Below, piece after piece: positions 5,047 to 5,523 of a stretch of DNA of 5,523 bases (positions are counted from its first letter, which is position 1; the number at the start of each line of letters is the position of its first letter). The DNA comes from Actinomycetota bacterium (GTDB taxonomy: Bacteria; Actinomycetota; Thermoleophilia; Gaiellales; Gaiellaceae), in NCBI GenBank assembly GCA_013816275.1, contig JACDER010000124.1:1-5523 (forward strand). The letters run 5' to 3'. The notes below the pieces were generated by a model. The model was not told where the DNA came from, ran no database searches, and saw nothing but the letters and a program-made list of their open reading frames with translations. Both the position numbers and the translations under genes were made by a program.

Positions 5047-5523
5047 ATGTACGCCAAGGCGCGGGGGAAGATCGATCGTGTACTGGCGGCGGCGTTCGAG
5101 TCGGGCGACTTCGAACCGCTCTTGGAGCTGTACGCAGCGGACGCGCTGCTCGACTGGAGCATGCCCGGCCGTCGGGCGCGGGTGGTCGGCCCGAATGCGA
5201 TCGTCCGGCAGCTCCATGTTTGGTGGCCGGGCTCCGGCGTATTCACGCGCTGGGACGTGTCGACGTTCCCGTCCGGCTTGACGATCGAGCTCGAGCGCCG
5301 CTCCGGCGGTGCCCTCCGACGCGAGCGGCAGTTCTTGCAGGTGCGCGACGGCAGGATCGTCCGTCACCAGGCGTACTGCGCACGGCCGCAGGGAGGCGGG
5401 CCGGAAGAGCTGCCCGACGACGCGCCCGTGGCGGCGGCGCGACAGCTGAGCGAGATTGCGCGGCGCGAGCCGCTGACGCATGCGGGCCAGTCCGGTACCG
5501 GCCTCGAGCGGATCGTGCTCGCG
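5047..5523 (+). CDS. NTF2/SnoaL-like domain protein, probably fused to a phosphotransferase domain (3' end outside window)
   Basis: 159 codons, no stop before the window edge. Residues 7-113 have NTF2/SnoaL-like layout: helix KIDRVLAAAFESGDFEPLLELYAAD (8-32), then DWSMPG, VVGPNAIVRQLHVWW (46-60), paired strands RWDVSTFPSGLTIELERRSG (68-87), RRERQFLQVRDGRIVRHQAYC (91-111). This cone-shaped fold commonly forms a ligand pocket or dimer interface. After a linker, residues 132-159 read RQLSEIARREPL, then GQSGTGLERIVLA. The last part resembles the glycine-rich loop and second strand opening an aminoglycoside phosphotransferase/kinase-like N-lobe. The kinase assignment rests on about 25 residues. 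ATG 5047 has only a weak GTGAG ribosome-site match; GTG 5035 in frame is an alternative. Confidence 0.7.
   Translation, partial: MYAKARGKIDRVLAAAFESGDFEPLLELYAADALLDWSMPGRRARVVGPNAIVRQLHVWWPGSGVFTRWDVSTFPSGLTIELERRSGGALRRERQFLQVRDGRIVRHQAYCARPQGGGPEELPDDAPVAAARQLSEIARREPLTHAGQSGTGLERIVLA

Overview
The window is about 70% GC with strong G/C preference at third codon positions. It uses TTG and probably CTG as start codons. These traits, together with the protein families, suggest a high-GC actinobacterial lineage, most likely a Thermoleophilia/Gaiellales/Solirubrobacterales-type soil organism. That placement is inference from family resemblance, not a search. I see no insertion sequence, CRISPR array, phage gene, rRNA or complete tRNA. 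It looks like ordinary chromosome made of short, loosely connected operons.

Left part (1-1426, all minus strand). Read in transcription order from the right: a stand-alone OLD-type TOPRIM protein (1426 to 860), an HxlR/DUF24 winged-helix regulator with a HypR-like cysteine pair (818 to 480), and the start of a rhodanese-MoeB/ThiF fusion (433 to beyond base 1). Gaps are 41 and 46 bp, so co-transcription is possible. An AT-rich inverted repeat just before the HxlR gene is a candidate autoregulatory operator.

Middle (1427-2189). Only 31 bp separate the TOPRIM start from a divergent GFA/Mss4-like zinc protein (1458-1856, +). The following 333 bp contain no recognisable gene. They do contain a plus-strand frame interrupted by an early amber codon (1864-2193) and a hairpin placed where a terminator for the opposing gene would sit.

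Right-centre (2190-4901). A YihY/BrkB-family membrane protein (minus, 3515 to 2190) has an extra ~94-residue dimeric alpha/beta-barrel-like domain at its C-terminus. That domain keeps its own Shine-Dalgarno-like sequence and ATG (2474), so the ORF looks like a recent fusion of two adjacent genes through loss of a stop codon. Divergent from it are a Usp-like small protein (3656-4090, TTG start) and a two-TM envelope protein (4119-4901, probable CTG start), spaced as an operon.

Right edge (4902-5523). A 145-bp spacer with a perfect 7-bp-stem hairpin leads into a truncated gene (5047 to beyond 5523). It encodes an NTF2/SnoaL-like domain that appears to run into an aminoglycoside-phosphotransferase-like glycine-rich loop.

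The most interesting points are the YihY-barrel fusion with a retained internal start, the ATPase-less OLD-type TOPRIM next to a possible thiol-switch regulator, the amber-interrupted frame, and the NTF2-kinase fusion. I found no convincing evidence of a wholly new multi-gene system.
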